This document shows, piece by piece, positions 1 through 7,194 of a stretch of DNA of 64,000 nucleotides. The translations under genes and the position numbers were made by a program. This stretch comes from Streptomyces dengpaensis (lineage in GTDB: Bacteria; Actinomycetota; Actinomycetes; Streptomycetales; Streptomycetaceae), in contig NZ_CP026652.1 of the NCBI RefSeq assembly GCF_002946835.1, positions 4,960,001 to 5,024,000 of the forward strand, given 5' to 3'. The notes below the pieces were generated by a model. That model saw only the letters and a list, made by a program, of their open reading frames with translations. It did not search any database and was not told the DNA's origin. Numbering within the stretch: position 1 is the first letter of the stretch; each line of letters begins with the position of its first letter.

Positions 1-422
1 AACTCATCCGCTCCAGCGACCTCGTCGTCTTCGCCACCATCGCGGGCGAGCCACACATCAACGACCTGGCCTGGTTCGACCACAACCCCCTGGTCCTTCA
101 TGTGTCCCTGCGCGACCTGGCACCCGAGATCATCCTCGGCTCGACCAACATCGTCGACGACGTCGAGCACTGCCTCAAAGCCAACACCTCTCCGCACCTG
201 GCCGAACAGCTCACCGGCAACCGTGACTTCCTGCACGGCACACTTGCCGACGTCATGACCGGACGGGTGACACCCCCCACCGACCGGCCCCTCGTGTTCT
301 CGCCCTTCGGCCTCGGAGTACTCGACCTCGCCGTCGGCAAATACGTCTACGACGAGACGGCCCGCTCCGGGCAACTCCACGTCATCGAGGACTTCTTCCA
401 CGACCTGCGCCGCCACGGATGA
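1..422 (+). CDS. SbnB/ornithine cyclodeaminase-like dehydrogenase, 3' end only
   Basis: Only the last 140 codons are in the window; the reading frame enters at base 3. The visible part runs from a Rossmann-type stretch (DLVVFATIAGEP) through SLRDLAPEIILGSTNIVDD to a C-terminus ending in LRRHG. The motif 'L(R)DL(A)PE-ILGSTNIVDDVEHC' is typical of SbnB-type enzymes, which oxidise N-(2-amino-2-carboxyethyl)-glutamate to release 2,3-diaminopropionate for siderophore or antibiotic building blocks. Ornithine cyclodeaminase relatives share the fold, so the substrate is inferred. The upstream context (an SbnA partner would be expected) lies outside the window. It faces the glutathione peroxidase gene tail-to-tail across a hairpin. 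Confidence 0.7.
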   Translation, partial: LIRSSDLVVFATIAGEPHINDLAWFDHNPLVLHVSLRDLAPEIILGSTNIVDDVEHCLKANTSPHLAEQLTGNRDFLHGTLADVMTGRVTPPTDRPLVFSPFGLGVLDLAVGKYVYDETARSGQLHVIEDFFHDLRRHG

Positions 423-437
423 CCGGCCCACACAGTG

Positions 438-460
438 GACCTTGCCCCAGGGGCAAGGTC
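438..460. terminator. Bidirectional hairpin between convergent genes
   Basis: Perfect inverted repeat GACCTTGCCCC / GGGGCAAGGTC with a single base between the arms. It lies between the convergent SbnB-like gene and the glutathione peroxidase gene, so it can serve both. Confidence 0.75.
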
Positions 461-478
461 AACAAGGCCGACCGGTGC

Positions 479-976
479 TCAGCCGACGGCCTTCTCCACG
501 GCGGCCACCAGCTCCGCGGACTCCGGCTCGGTCTGCGGCGAGAAACGCCCCACGACGCTCCCGTCCCGCCCGATCAGGAACTTCTCGAAGTTCCAGCGGA
601 TGTCGCCGCTGTGCCCCTCGGCGTCGGACGTCCCCACGAGCCGCTCGTACAGCCCGTGCCGCCCCTCCCCGTTGACCTCGGCCTTCTCGGTCATCGGGAA
701 GGTCACGCCGTACGTCGCCGAGCAGAACTCGGCGATCTCCTCGGAGGTCCCGGGCTCCTGCCCGAGGAACTGGTTGCAGGGCACGCCGAGCACCGTGAAG
801 CCCTGGTCGGCGTACCGCTCGTGCAGCCGCTCAAGACCCGCGTACTGCGGGGTCAGCCCGCACTTGGAGGCCACGTTCACAATGAGGACGGCCTTGCCCC
901 GGTACTGCCCCAGATCGGCGGAACCACCCTGGAGGGCCCCGATTTCGACGTCGAGCACAGAGTTGTCAGTAGTCAT
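479..976 (-). CDS. Glutathione peroxidase family protein (thiol peroxidase)
   Basis: A 165-residue protein of normal length for the cytosolic GPx family. It reduces hydroperoxides; bacterial members usually use thioredoxin or other low-molecular-weight thiols rather than glutathione, and streptomycetes make mycothiol. The peroxidatic cysteine is Cys39 in the NVASKCGLTPQY motif. The catalytic Gln lies in the following PCNQF motif and the Trp/Asn pair in RWNFEKFL. There is no signal peptide. It is a single gene, convergent with the upstream neighbour and followed on the same strand by the ArsR gene's 3' end. Start ATG at 976. The family assignment is firm; the physiological reductant is not visible. 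Confidence 0.93.
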   Translation of the reverse strand: MTTDNSVLDVEIGALQGGSADLGQYRGKAVLIVNVASKCGLTPQYAGLERLHERYADQGFTVLGVPCNQFLGQEPGTSEEIAEFCSATYGVTFPMTEKAEVNGEGRHGLYERLVGTSDAEGHSGDIRWNFEKFLIGRDGSVVGRFSPQTEPESAELVAAVEKAVG

Positions 977-1010
977 AAGCGGATGCTAACTGCGCTCACC
1001 GACAGGCCCG

Positions 1011-1982
1011 TCAAACGCGCTGGGCTGTGACGAGCACCTCACCGGCCGCCGTCCGCGAGTACAGCACCGACCGCCCCGCCCGCCGCCGCTCCACCAGCCG
1101 CGCGTCCAGCAGCACCTTCAGATGGCGCCCGACCGAGCCGAGCCCCTGCCCGGTCACGGCGACCAGCTGGCTCGTGGACAGGGGCGAGTCGAGGAGGACG
1201 AGGACACCGGCGCGGGCGGTTCCGAGGAGCGCGCCGAGACTCTCGGGCACCACGGCCCGTGCCCCCGCGTCGGCCAGGACGCCCGAGCACGGATAGACGA
1301 CCGCGTACCGCACGCCGTCCTCCCAGCTCACCCACCCCGCCTTGGGCGTGACGGGCACGAAGAGGAGCTCGGCTCCGGAGATCTCGCGCGGCGGATACTC
1401 GTGCGGGTTCACCTGGAGCCGGTTCCCGCCCAGCCACCGCGTCCCCGGCCGCAGCGCGTCCAGTGCCGCCGCCCAGCCGCCCTGGCTCAACTGCGCGGTA
1501 CGGGCGACCACATCGGCCTCCAGGATGCGCCGCCGCCGGTCCCAGTACGGCCGTACGGACTCCTCCCATACGGAGGTGAGGAGTCCCGCGGCACGCGCGG
1601 GCAGATCGTCACGGTCGGCCAGTTCGTGGGGCAGCGGTCCGCCGCGCAGCGAGAGGGCGAGATGGGCGCGGGCGTCCTCGGGCGAAGCCTCCCGCACGCG
1701 GGCGACCTCGTCCTCGAAGGTCTCGTCGCCGTACGGGGTCGGGGTGAGGAAGTCGGCGATCCAGTCCCGCCCGAGCCCGGAACGTATGAGCAGCGCGGTG
1801 ACGGGATCGGCGGCCAGCCGCTTGCGGTACGCGGGAAGATGCGCCCGCAGCCAGGCACGCTCACCGGGGTGGGTGGCCGCCCCCGCGTGCAGCGCCTTCA
1901 GGCTGGCGAAGGTCTCGGCGAGCGGCGAGATCACGAAGCGGCTTCCGGCGAGGGTGTCGGCGTTGACCTGCCACCAGCCCAT
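1011..1982 (-). CDS. ArsR-type winged-helix regulator with long N-terminal domain
   Basis: 323 residues. The C-terminal ~80 residues form an ArsR/SmtB winged helix (SPLSTSQLVAVTGQGLGSVGRHLKVLLDARLVERRRAGRSV). The first ~240 residues are a helical domain seen in streptomycete 'helix-turn-helix' regulators of the DUF5937 type (name from memory). No metal-binding CxC motif is visible, so the signal is unknown. I start it at the ATG at 1982, which has a GAAAGGAAG ribosome site about 6 bases upstream. A reading frame extending upstream is only the antisense of the MFS gene. It is divergent from the MFS gene, with an 8-bp inverted repeat between them, suggesting that it represses the transporter and itself. 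Confidence 0.85.
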   Translation of the reverse strand: MGWWQVNADTLAGSRFVISPLAETFASLKALHAGAATHPGERAWLRAHLPAYRKRLAADPVTALLIRSGLGRDWIADFLTPTPYGDETFEDEVARVREASPEDARAHLALSLRGGPLPHELADRDDLPARAAGLLTSVWEESVRPYWDRRRRILEADVVARTAQLSQGGWAAALDALRPGTRWLGGNRLQVNPHEYPPREISGAELLFVPVTPKAGWVSWEDGVRYAVVYPCSGVLADAGARAVVPESLGALLGTARAGVLVLLDSPLSTSQLVAVTGQGLGSVGRHLKVLLDARLVERRRAGRSVLYSRTAAGEVLVTAQRV

Positions 1983-2097
1983 GCCCGTACTTCCTTTCAG
2001 CCCTTGCCCGCACCCGCCATGCCCGCACCCGCTGCTCAGCCCGTGCCCGTACCCGCTGCTCAGCCCATACCCGCACCCGCCTTGCGCGCCGTTCACA

Positions 2098-2119
2098 TGT
2101 TTCGCTCCTGCGCGAAACA
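2098..2119. promoter_or_regulatory. Probable ArsR-type operator
   Basis: Inverted repeat TGTTTCGC-N6-GCGAAACA with perfect 8-bp arms, in the 174-bp region between the divergent ArsR-type regulator and the MFS transporter, 38 bases before the transporter start. It is the only strong dyad there, and ArsR proteins bind such 12-2-12-like dyads. That this regulator binds it is inference. Confidence 0.6.
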
Positions 2120-2156
2120 ATATCGACGGCCTCGTGCGCCGTCCGAGACTGCGCGC

Positions 2157-3398
2157 ATGCGCAGCTACTCCGCCCTCTTCCGCACGCGGGAGTTCACCCC
2201 GCTGTTCGTGTCCACCTGTTTCAAGACCGCGGCCTCCACGGTGAGCGGTCTGGCCCTCGCCACGCTGGTGTACCGGGCCACGGACTCGCCGCTGCTGTCC
2301 GCGCTGAGCATGTTCGGCCCGTCGCTGGCGCAGGTCGTGGGCGCGACGACGCTGCTGTCGGCGGCGGACCGGCTGCCGCCGCGCGCGACGGTGGCGGGCA
2401 TCGCGCTCGCGTTCGCGCTCGGCACGGCGGCGATGGCGACGCCCGGCCTCCCGGTCTGGACGATCTTTGTCCTGCTCCTGCTCCTCGGCCTGATCCAGTC
2501 GTTCGGCGGTGGAGTCCTGTGGGGCCTGCTGAACGAGATCCTCGCCAAGGAGGGCTACCTGCTGGGGCGTTCGGTGTTCAACATGATGAGCGGGATCGCG
2601 CAGATCACGGGGTACGCGACGGGCGGCGTCCTCGTCGCGACGCTGTCCCCGCGGATCACGCTCCTCACGGCGGCGGCGCTGTACCTGGCGTCGGCCATGA
2701 CCGCCCGCCTGGGCCTGACCCGCCGCGCCCCGCGCGCCTCCGGCCGCCCGTCCGTCGCGCAGACCTGGCGCACCAACGCGCGCCTGTGGTCCTCGCCCGA
2801 GCGCCGCACCCTCTACCTCCTCCTCTGGATTCCCAACGGCCTGATCGTCGGCTGCGAGTCGCTGTACGTGGCGTACGCGCCGACCCGCGCGGGCTCGCTG
2901 TTCGCCTGCGCGGCGTTCGGGATGTTCGTGGGGGACGTGACGACGGGCCGCTTCCTCCCGCCCCGGGTGCGCGCCCGCCTGGGCATCCCGTTCCTGCTGC
3001 TCCTGGCGACGCCGTATCTGCTGTTCGCGCTGCGGCCGGGCGTGCCGTTGGCGGCGGTCGCCGTCGCGGTCGCGTCCATCGGCTTCGGCTCGAGCCTGAT
3101 CCAGCAGGAACGCCTGGTCTCCCTGATCCCGGACGAACTGAGCGGTCACGCCCTGGGGTTGCACACGGCGGGCATGCTCACGATGCAGGGCGTGAGCGCC
3201 GCGCTGGCGGGAGCGGTCGCCCAATTCGCCTCTCCCGCAACGGCGATGACGGTCATGGCGGTTGCCTCGATCACCGTGACGCTGACGCTGTGGTCCGCCC
3301 TCCGTCGCCGTATCGCCGGGTCGCCGGATGGTGTGGTTCGCCAACACCCGGAGGTGTCAGCCCCAAGGGAAAGGCAATCGGGAGTGAACTCTCCCTGA
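2157..3398 (+). CDS. MFS transporter
   Basis: 413 residues with about ten to twelve hydrophobic segments, arranged as two halves around a basic loop (residues ~185-210, RLGLTRRAPRASGR). The first segment follows RTREFTPLFVSTCFKTAAS, a start typical of the small streptomycete MFS exporters of unknown substrate. I take the ATG at 2157; an in-frame ATG at 2097 would sit inside the operator dyad and adds a non-conserved basic tail. The divergent ArsR-type regulator suggests ligand-induced export. The substrate cannot be inferred. The last ~25 residues are hydrophilic. Confidence 0.85.
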   Translation: MRSYSALFRTREFTPLFVSTCFKTAASTVSGLALATLVYRATDSPLLSALSMFGPSLAQVVGATTLLSAADRLPPRATVAGIALAFALGTAAMATPGLPVWTIFVLLLLLGLIQSFGGGVLWGLLNEILAKEGYLLGRSVFNMMSGIAQITGYATGGVLVATLSPRITLLTAAALYLASAMTARLGLTRRAPRASGRPSVAQTWRTNARLWSSPERRTLYLLLWIPNGLIVGCESLYVAYAPTRAGSLFACAAFGMFVGDVTTGRFLPPRVRARLGIPFLLLLATPYLLFALRPGVPLAAVAVAVASIGFGSSLIQQERLVSLIPDELSGHALGLHTAGMLTMQGVSAALAGAVAQFASPATAMTVMAVASITVTLTLWSALRRRIAGSPDGVVRQHPEVSAPRERQSGVNSP

Positions 3399-3506
3399 AC
3401 TGACGCAAGTTACGCGGCGGTGGTCACAACCACCCCAGGATCCCCAGGGTCGAACAAGGCGACCACAAGCGCGCACAGAAGCCCAGAACCTGCCCAAGGG
3501 GAAACC

Positions 3507-4382
3507 ATGTTCAGTCGCCGTACCGCCGCCCTGCCGAAAGCGACACTGGCGCTCGCCGCCGCGACCGCTGCCGTGACCGCGGCGGTCGCCGTCCCGACGG
3601 CGCACGCCGCGACCGCGACCGCGACCGCCGTCGTCACCGGCCAGAAGCTCTCCTACACGGCGGCCGCCGGCCAGGCGAACAACCTGACCGTCTCCTGGAA
3701 ACTCGGCGAGTTCGACGAGGGATCCCAGCTGTCCGACTACATCTACACCTTCGACGACACCGTCACGATCTCCCTGGGCGAGGGCTGTGTCCGTCCGGAC
3801 GCCGCGGACGACACCAAGGCCGCCTGTACGGTGACGGAGCCCAACACCTCGGCGTCCGACCTCGACTCCCTGATCGTCGACCTCGGCGACGGCGACGACA
3901 CCGTGACGGTCAACGCCAACAACAGCGGGTACTCGCGCATCTACGGCGGCGCGGGCGACGACACCCTGACCGGCCACGGCCGCGACGTCCTCTACGGCCA
4001 GGACGGCAACGACCGCCTGTCCGGAGGCGGCGGAGCCTACAGCGAGGGCGCGTTCGGCGGCGCGGGCGACGACGACCTCGCGGCCTGCGGCTACACCTGC
4101 CACGGCGGCACGGGCAACGACATCCTGCACGGCGGCATCAGCGAGCAGAACGCCGAGTACACCGACTACGGCAACGCCCTGTACGGCGACGACGGCAACG
4201 ACAGGATCTATGGCAACGCCGGCACCGACCTCCTGGAGGGCGGCCGCGGCCACGACACCCTCTACGGCGGCACGGGCGCCGACAAGCTGTACGGCAACAG
4301 CGGCAACGACCTCCTGCACGGGGGCGCCGACAACGACACGCTCTCCGGTGGCCCGGGCACCGACCGGGTGTACCAGGACTGA
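3507..4382 (+). CDS. Secreted RTX-type calcium-binding repeat protein
   Basis: 291 residues. Residues 1-34 are a signal peptide (RRTAALPK, a hydrophobic Ala/Val core, cleavage after AHA). A beta-rich region follows to about residue 140, containing two cysteines that could pair (GCVRP, KAACTV). From about residue 145 on there are RTX nonapeptides of the form GGxGxDxLY/LxG ([40 protein letters not shown]), which form calcium-filled beta rolls. The protein is therefore exported and folds outside the cell when calcium is available. It has no protease or lipase domain, so its job is unknown. The start ATG at 3507 follows AAGGGGAAACC. Confidence 0.88.
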   Translation: MFSRRTAALPKATLALAAATAAVTAAVAVPTAHAATATATAVVTGQKLSYTAAAGQANNLTVSWKLGEFDEGSQLSDYIYTFDDTVTISLGEGCVRPDAADDTKAACTVTEPNTSASDLDSLIVDLGDGDDTVTVNANNSGYSRIYGGAGDDTLTGHGRDVLYGQDGNDRLSGGGGAYSEGAFGGAGDDDLAACGYTCHGGTGNDILHGGISEQNAEYTDYGNALYGDDGNDRIYGNAGTDLLEGGRGHDTLYGGTGADKLYGNSGNDLLHGGADNDTLSGGPGTDRVYQD

Positions 4383-4387
4383 GTCAG

Positions 4388-4418
4388 CGCCGCGCGGTGG
4401 CCGGGCCGCCGCGCGGCG
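4388..4418. terminator. Hairpin after the RTX gene
   Basis: CGCCGCGCGG pairs with CCGCGCGGCG across an 11-base loop, starting 5 bases after the RTX stop codon. There is no T-tract, as is common for streptomycete terminators. Confidence 0.6.
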
Positions 4419-4462
4419 GCTGGTCCTGGTGCCTGGTTCTGGTGCCTTGCGCCTGGTGCCAG

Positions 4463-4566
4463 TCAGGCTGAGTGGCTGTTGAACCAGTCGAGCATCGGGG
4501 TGCTCGGACATGCCGACCATCGTGGCGTTCGCGCACCTCTTCAAGGACCCGGTCCGCGTAACACAA
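4463..4566 (-). pseudogene. 3' remnant of a broken gene
   Basis: On the minus strand the pieces YADRVLEEVRE, then NATMVGMSEHP, then MLDWFNSHSA-stop read as one plausible protein tail, but they sit in three successive frames. A one-base insertion near 4490 breaks SEHP from MLDW and another shift lies near 4520. The remaining upstream part of the gene is missing, because the cupin gene's 3' end begins 28 bases away. I do not recognise the parent family with confidence. The joining of frames is my reading and needs a protein search. Confidence 0.35.
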
Positions 4567-4593
4567 GCGTCCCGGGACAGCACACCTAGCGGG

Positions 4594-5022
4594 TCAGCCT
4601 GCGGAGGGACGCGGGGCGCGCAGGTGCGCCCGCTGCTTCAGCTCGTCCTCGTCGACCAGCGTGTACATCGGTTGATCCGGCTCGCACAGCATGAACGCGA
4701 CGAACTTGGCCGGCGCGTCCGAGAGGGCGTTGGCGTCCTGGTAGTGGATCACGTCGCCGCCCGGCTCCCAGAACGTCTCACCGGCCTCGACCACGCGCTC
4801 TGGCTCACCCTCGATCTCGAAGCGGACCGCGCCCTCCATCACGTAGCCGAAAGCCGGCCCCGCGTGGCGGTGCGGAGGAAGGCCGGGGTGACCGGGAGGC
4901 CAGTGGACGAGGATGGTCATCCCTGCAGCCCCCTCGGGAATGAAGGGCGGCTGGACCTCCAGCAGCATCTTGGGTCCGAACTCCTGCTCGACTGTCTCGT
5001 CCGCTGAGTCCTTCTCCGACAC
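4594..5022 (-). CDS. Cupin-domain protein
   Basis: 142 residues: a single small beta-barrel cupin. Motif 1 is the PPHRHAGPAFGYVMEG region (GLPPHRHAG...E), which supplies His/His/Glu metal ligands. Motif 2 is the later GETFWEPGGDVIHYQ segment, with the third His. Proteins of this kind bind a transition metal and act as small dioxygenases, isomerases or sensors; the reaction is not predictable here. I choose the GTG at 5022 because CTACGGAGG sits 9 bases before it; a longer upstream frame has no ribosome site. It stands alone at the edge of the degenerate region. Confidence 0.82.
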   Translation of the reverse strand: MSEKDSADETVEQEFGPKMLLEVQPPFIPEGAAGMTILVHWPPGHPGLPPHRHAGPAFGYVMEGAVRFEIEGEPERVVEAGETFWEPGGDVIHYQDANALSDAPAKFVAFMLCEPDQPMYTLVDEDELKQRAHLRAPRPSAG

Positions 5023-5596
5023 TGAAATACACCTCCGTAGGCCTGCCCGGAGCAGACGGTCTCGCGTCGGCCATCGGTTTCTGGGCCGTTGTACCGACCT
5101 CTCGTTCGGCGGTGACCGTGTTCGCCAATTCCGGGCTAACACAACGTGTTTCACGGAAAGTACGGCCCGCATCTGTGAAAAGCCGTGCGACTTCTGCCTC
5201 GTACAGATAGCACCCGCACCAGCGTGGCTCCTGCGGGCCGCCTCCGCAATCTGGGGCCGCGGTAGCCAGAACCGATTCAGACCGTGTTATGCGACTGCCG
5301 AAGGTTATGCGACTGCCGAAGCCGGAGCGTCTGCCGGGAACCAGCGGCCATCCGTCCAGGCACAAGCCGGAATTCCGCTTCGCCCGGCCGGAGAAATGGC
5401 CCGAGCCTGTGATCACCACCGTCGTGGACACCGCCCAAACCGATGCCGCGCGCGCCGTCGTCCACCGGCTTGAACCCTGCCTCGGCGTCGGCCATGCCGC
5501 CCCACCGGCTCATGACCACGGCTGACGCGACGCCAGATCAGACGACAGGCCGGCCTCTTCGAGGGCGGACGCCACCTCAGTTCTCGACTGTAGGCC
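5023..5596. other. Intergenic region without convincing genes
   Basis: Nothing with codon bias typical of the organism was found. It holds the promoter region of the cupin gene and a tandem pair of an 18-bp unit (GTTATGCGACTGCCGAAG) at 5286-5321. Base composition is slightly less GC-rich than its surroundings. It looks like scrambled former coding DNA at the outer side of an old insertion. Confidence 0.5.
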
Positions 5597-5701
5597 TCAA
5601 CTCAAGTTGTGCAAATCTGAGGTTTTGAAGTCGTCAACCGGTTCAGGCCGGTCAAGGAAGCTTCGGTAGGTATACGTTCCCGCCAAGTCCGTTGTGTCCA
5701 T
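5597..5701 (-). pseudogene. 5' stub of a truncated gene (34 codons)
   Basis: A clean start (ATG at 5701, with GGAAA seven bases upstream) opens into MDTTDLAGTYTYRSFLDRPE, which reads like a real protein N-terminus. After PVDDF it turns into unrelated residues and stops at 5597. I read it as the first ~25 codons of a gene cut off by a deletion. A family of streptomycete hypothetical proteins begins with a similar 'GTYTYRSF..RPEPVDDF' stretch, from memory, but I cannot name a function. Confidence 0.4.
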
Positions 5702-6081
5702 CGCAGTTTCCTGCCAGTTGCGACCTGCGTCATCCCGTTTCACACTAGACAGTGTTGAGCCAGGGCGGGACGCGGCCGCCTCTCAAGTAAGGCACGGCTC
5801 ATCGAATTGAGGGAAGCTGGTCCGCCTGCTACCGCTGCGCGCAGATCTCTTCCTGCCCTGGCATCGGGCTCACCCTGCACTACTTCGAAAAGCTGCTGCA
5901 GCAGGCAGACCCACCTCGCACCCTGTGTTGGGCGGTTCGCCGACACCTGTCGCCGACCACGTGCTCACGCTCACGCTGCAATGCGTCCCGGCGTCCAGCG
6001 ACACCGGCCTGCCCCCCACAGCCAGTGGCACCTCTCGACGAAGTCGAACTGAAAGACGTCCTCATGGAGGTGTACTCCTAG
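5702..6081. other. Degenerate region upstream of the orphan gene at 6082
   Basis: No full gene is visible. Plus-strand pieces look coding-like: YFEKLLQQADPPRTLCWAV at 5881-5937 and LDEVELKDVLMEVYS-stop at 6037-6081. They share a frame, but the stretch between them (5940-6030) is unlike protein-coding sequence. The second piece ends with GGAGG and a stop that abuts the ATG at 6082, so it may be the tail of a former upstream partner of that gene. Confidence 0.4.
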
Positions 6082-6579
6082 ATGCGCACGCCGGTGTACG
6101 AGCTTCACATCCGCCCCATGTTCCGAGCGACGGACCGCGATCACATGGGTGTCGCCTTCGACCTGTGGACGTACGAGGATGTGGTCGCCCATGCGGACCA
6201 GATCCTTGACCGTCTGGGAGCGGATATGCCGCCGGTCTCGCTCGGCGGCCCGTGGCCGCAGGAGTGGATCGATCTCTTCAGGCGGTGGAAGGACAGTGGC
6301 CTCAAGCGCCTTGAGTTCGGTACGGCGCAATTCACCGTCACCCGCTCGGCCAGCGAGGTTACGGTCAAGGCGACGGGTACCTTTCCAGCGGCGGGCTTCA
6401 CGGGGTGGCTGCAACTGGAGAGTGAAACCGACACGGCCAAAACCTACGTCCTGTACTTCGAACCACCGGATGCCCCGACGGCAGGTACTGCCGAAGAGTT
6501 CGAGTTCAAGGAGCAGTACAGCCCTTCGGACAATCGAGCCGTTTTCATCCACGACAGCACTGGCATCACCCAGCCCTGA
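6082..6579 (+). CDS. Hypothetical protein
   Basis: 165 residues, acidic, with no signal peptide or membrane segment. I do not recognise a family. Notable stretches are FDLWTYEDVVAHADQILDRL near the start and a beta-rich second half (FTVTRSASEVTVKATGTFPAAG, GWLQLESETDTAKTYVLYFE). The start ATG at 6082 has GGAGG 11 bases upstream and directly follows the stop codon of a coding-like remnant, suggesting former translational coupling. It is the only intact gene in the 4.4-6.8 kb degenerate region. Small immunity-like or antitoxin-like proteins are common in such settings, but nothing in the sequence shows this. Confidence 0.6.
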   Translation: MRTPVYELHIRPMFRATDRDHMGVAFDLWTYEDVVAHADQILDRLGADMPPVSLGGPWPQEWIDLFRRWKDSGLKRLEFGTAQFTVTRSASEVTVKATGTFPAAGFTGWLQLESETDTAKTYVLYFEPPDAPTAGTAEEFEFKEQYSPSDNRAVFIHDSTGITQP

Positions 6580-6671
6580 TCGCACAGGCGGCTTCAGCCT
6601 GTGGGGCCGTAGGTCCCTGGAGCCGAGCGCCCCAGCCACGATGTACCCCTTCTCTGACGTCAGGCGGCTGA

Positions 6672-6749
6672 TTGCTCGGAGCGCGCACCCAGCGCGAGGC
6701 CATGAGCCACATGGACCGGCTGCTCAGGAAGCGCCCCGGTCGTCAGTAA
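6672..6749 (+). pseudogene. Possible C-terminal tail of a tyrosine integrase
   Basis: The frame reads LLGARTQREAMSHMDRLLRK and continues RPGRQ-stop. The pattern T-x-R-E-A-x-x-x-M-D-x-L-L just before a basic tail is what actinomycete tyrosine integrases show after the catalytic Tyr. The rest of the gene is not recognisable upstream. Its position supports the reading: gene tail, hairpin at 6780-6813, then the attachment-site repeat at 6823, the same order as integrase, hairpin and tRNA at 12.3-13.1 kb. Identification rests on a short motif. Confidence 0.4.
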
Positions 6750-6779
6750 GCGTGCTCGTTGGTGTCAGACGTGGATGTC

Positions 6780-6813
6780 AAAGGCCCCGGACCATGATCG
6801 GTCCGGGGCCTTT
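6780..6813. terminator. Strong bidirectional hairpin beside the attachment site
   Basis: Perfect 14-bp arms AAAGGCCCCGGACC / GGTCCGGGGCCTTT with a 6-base loop and terminal T-tracts on both strands. It ends 10 bases before the tRNA-derived repeat. It could be the terminator of an old integrase gene, or the original tRNA terminator displaced by insertion. Confidence 0.85.
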
Positions 6814-6822
6814 GCGCTGGTG

Positions 6823-6861
6823 CCCCGGCAGGATTCGAACCTGCGACACCCGCTTTAGGAG
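6823..6861. repeat. Attachment site (distal copy of the tRNA-Arg 3' end)
   Basis: 39 bases identical to 13051-13089. They cover tRNA-Arg(CCT) from the anticodon loop through the T arm into the acceptor stem. The 5' half of a tRNA is absent, so this is not a gene. It is the direct repeat left when an integrative element recombines into a tRNA gene, here marking the far end of a ~6.2-kb insertion. Confidence 0.9.
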
Positions 6862-7194
6862 TTCGATCGCTGTGTGGCGCGACCGCGTGGAAGGGGCCCT
6901 CGTGGCTGCCTGGCGTTCCGGCTTGAGTCGCTGTTGTCCGGTCTCGTTCGGCCTCGTTGATGCCAGCTGGTGATGTCAGCCGGACGGTTTATACGCGGTG
7001 GGCTTTGCTCTTGCCTGCTCGCGCGCCTTGACGCGCAACGCCTTGAGACGGTCGTGGGTCGACGACGTGACGACGGCATCAGTGCCTGGACCTGGCGGAC
7101 CTGCGGGAGCGAGTCGGCCGGTTCATGGACCGTTGAGCACCATGCGTAGCCGCAGGGGCCTGCCAGGTCCCAGCTCGGCGAGTGACCTGGTCGG
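6862..7194. other. Left end of the integrated element, no gene recognised
   Basis: No frame holds a full gene. A short plus-strand piece at 7079-7135 (LDLADLRERVGRFMDR-stop) resembles a protein C-terminus without a body. The rest is featureless and holds the region downstream of the chaplin-domain gene. Confidence 0.45.

Noticed and set aside
1011..3347. Very long open frame antisense to the MFS gene, joined to the ArsR gene
   Set aside because: Arg/Gly/Gln-rich composition typical of the complement of GC-rich coding DNA; the ribosome site and conserved start are at 1982.
6823..6861. A second tRNA-Arg gene
   Set aside because: Only the 3' half is present; D arm and 5' acceptor strand are missing.
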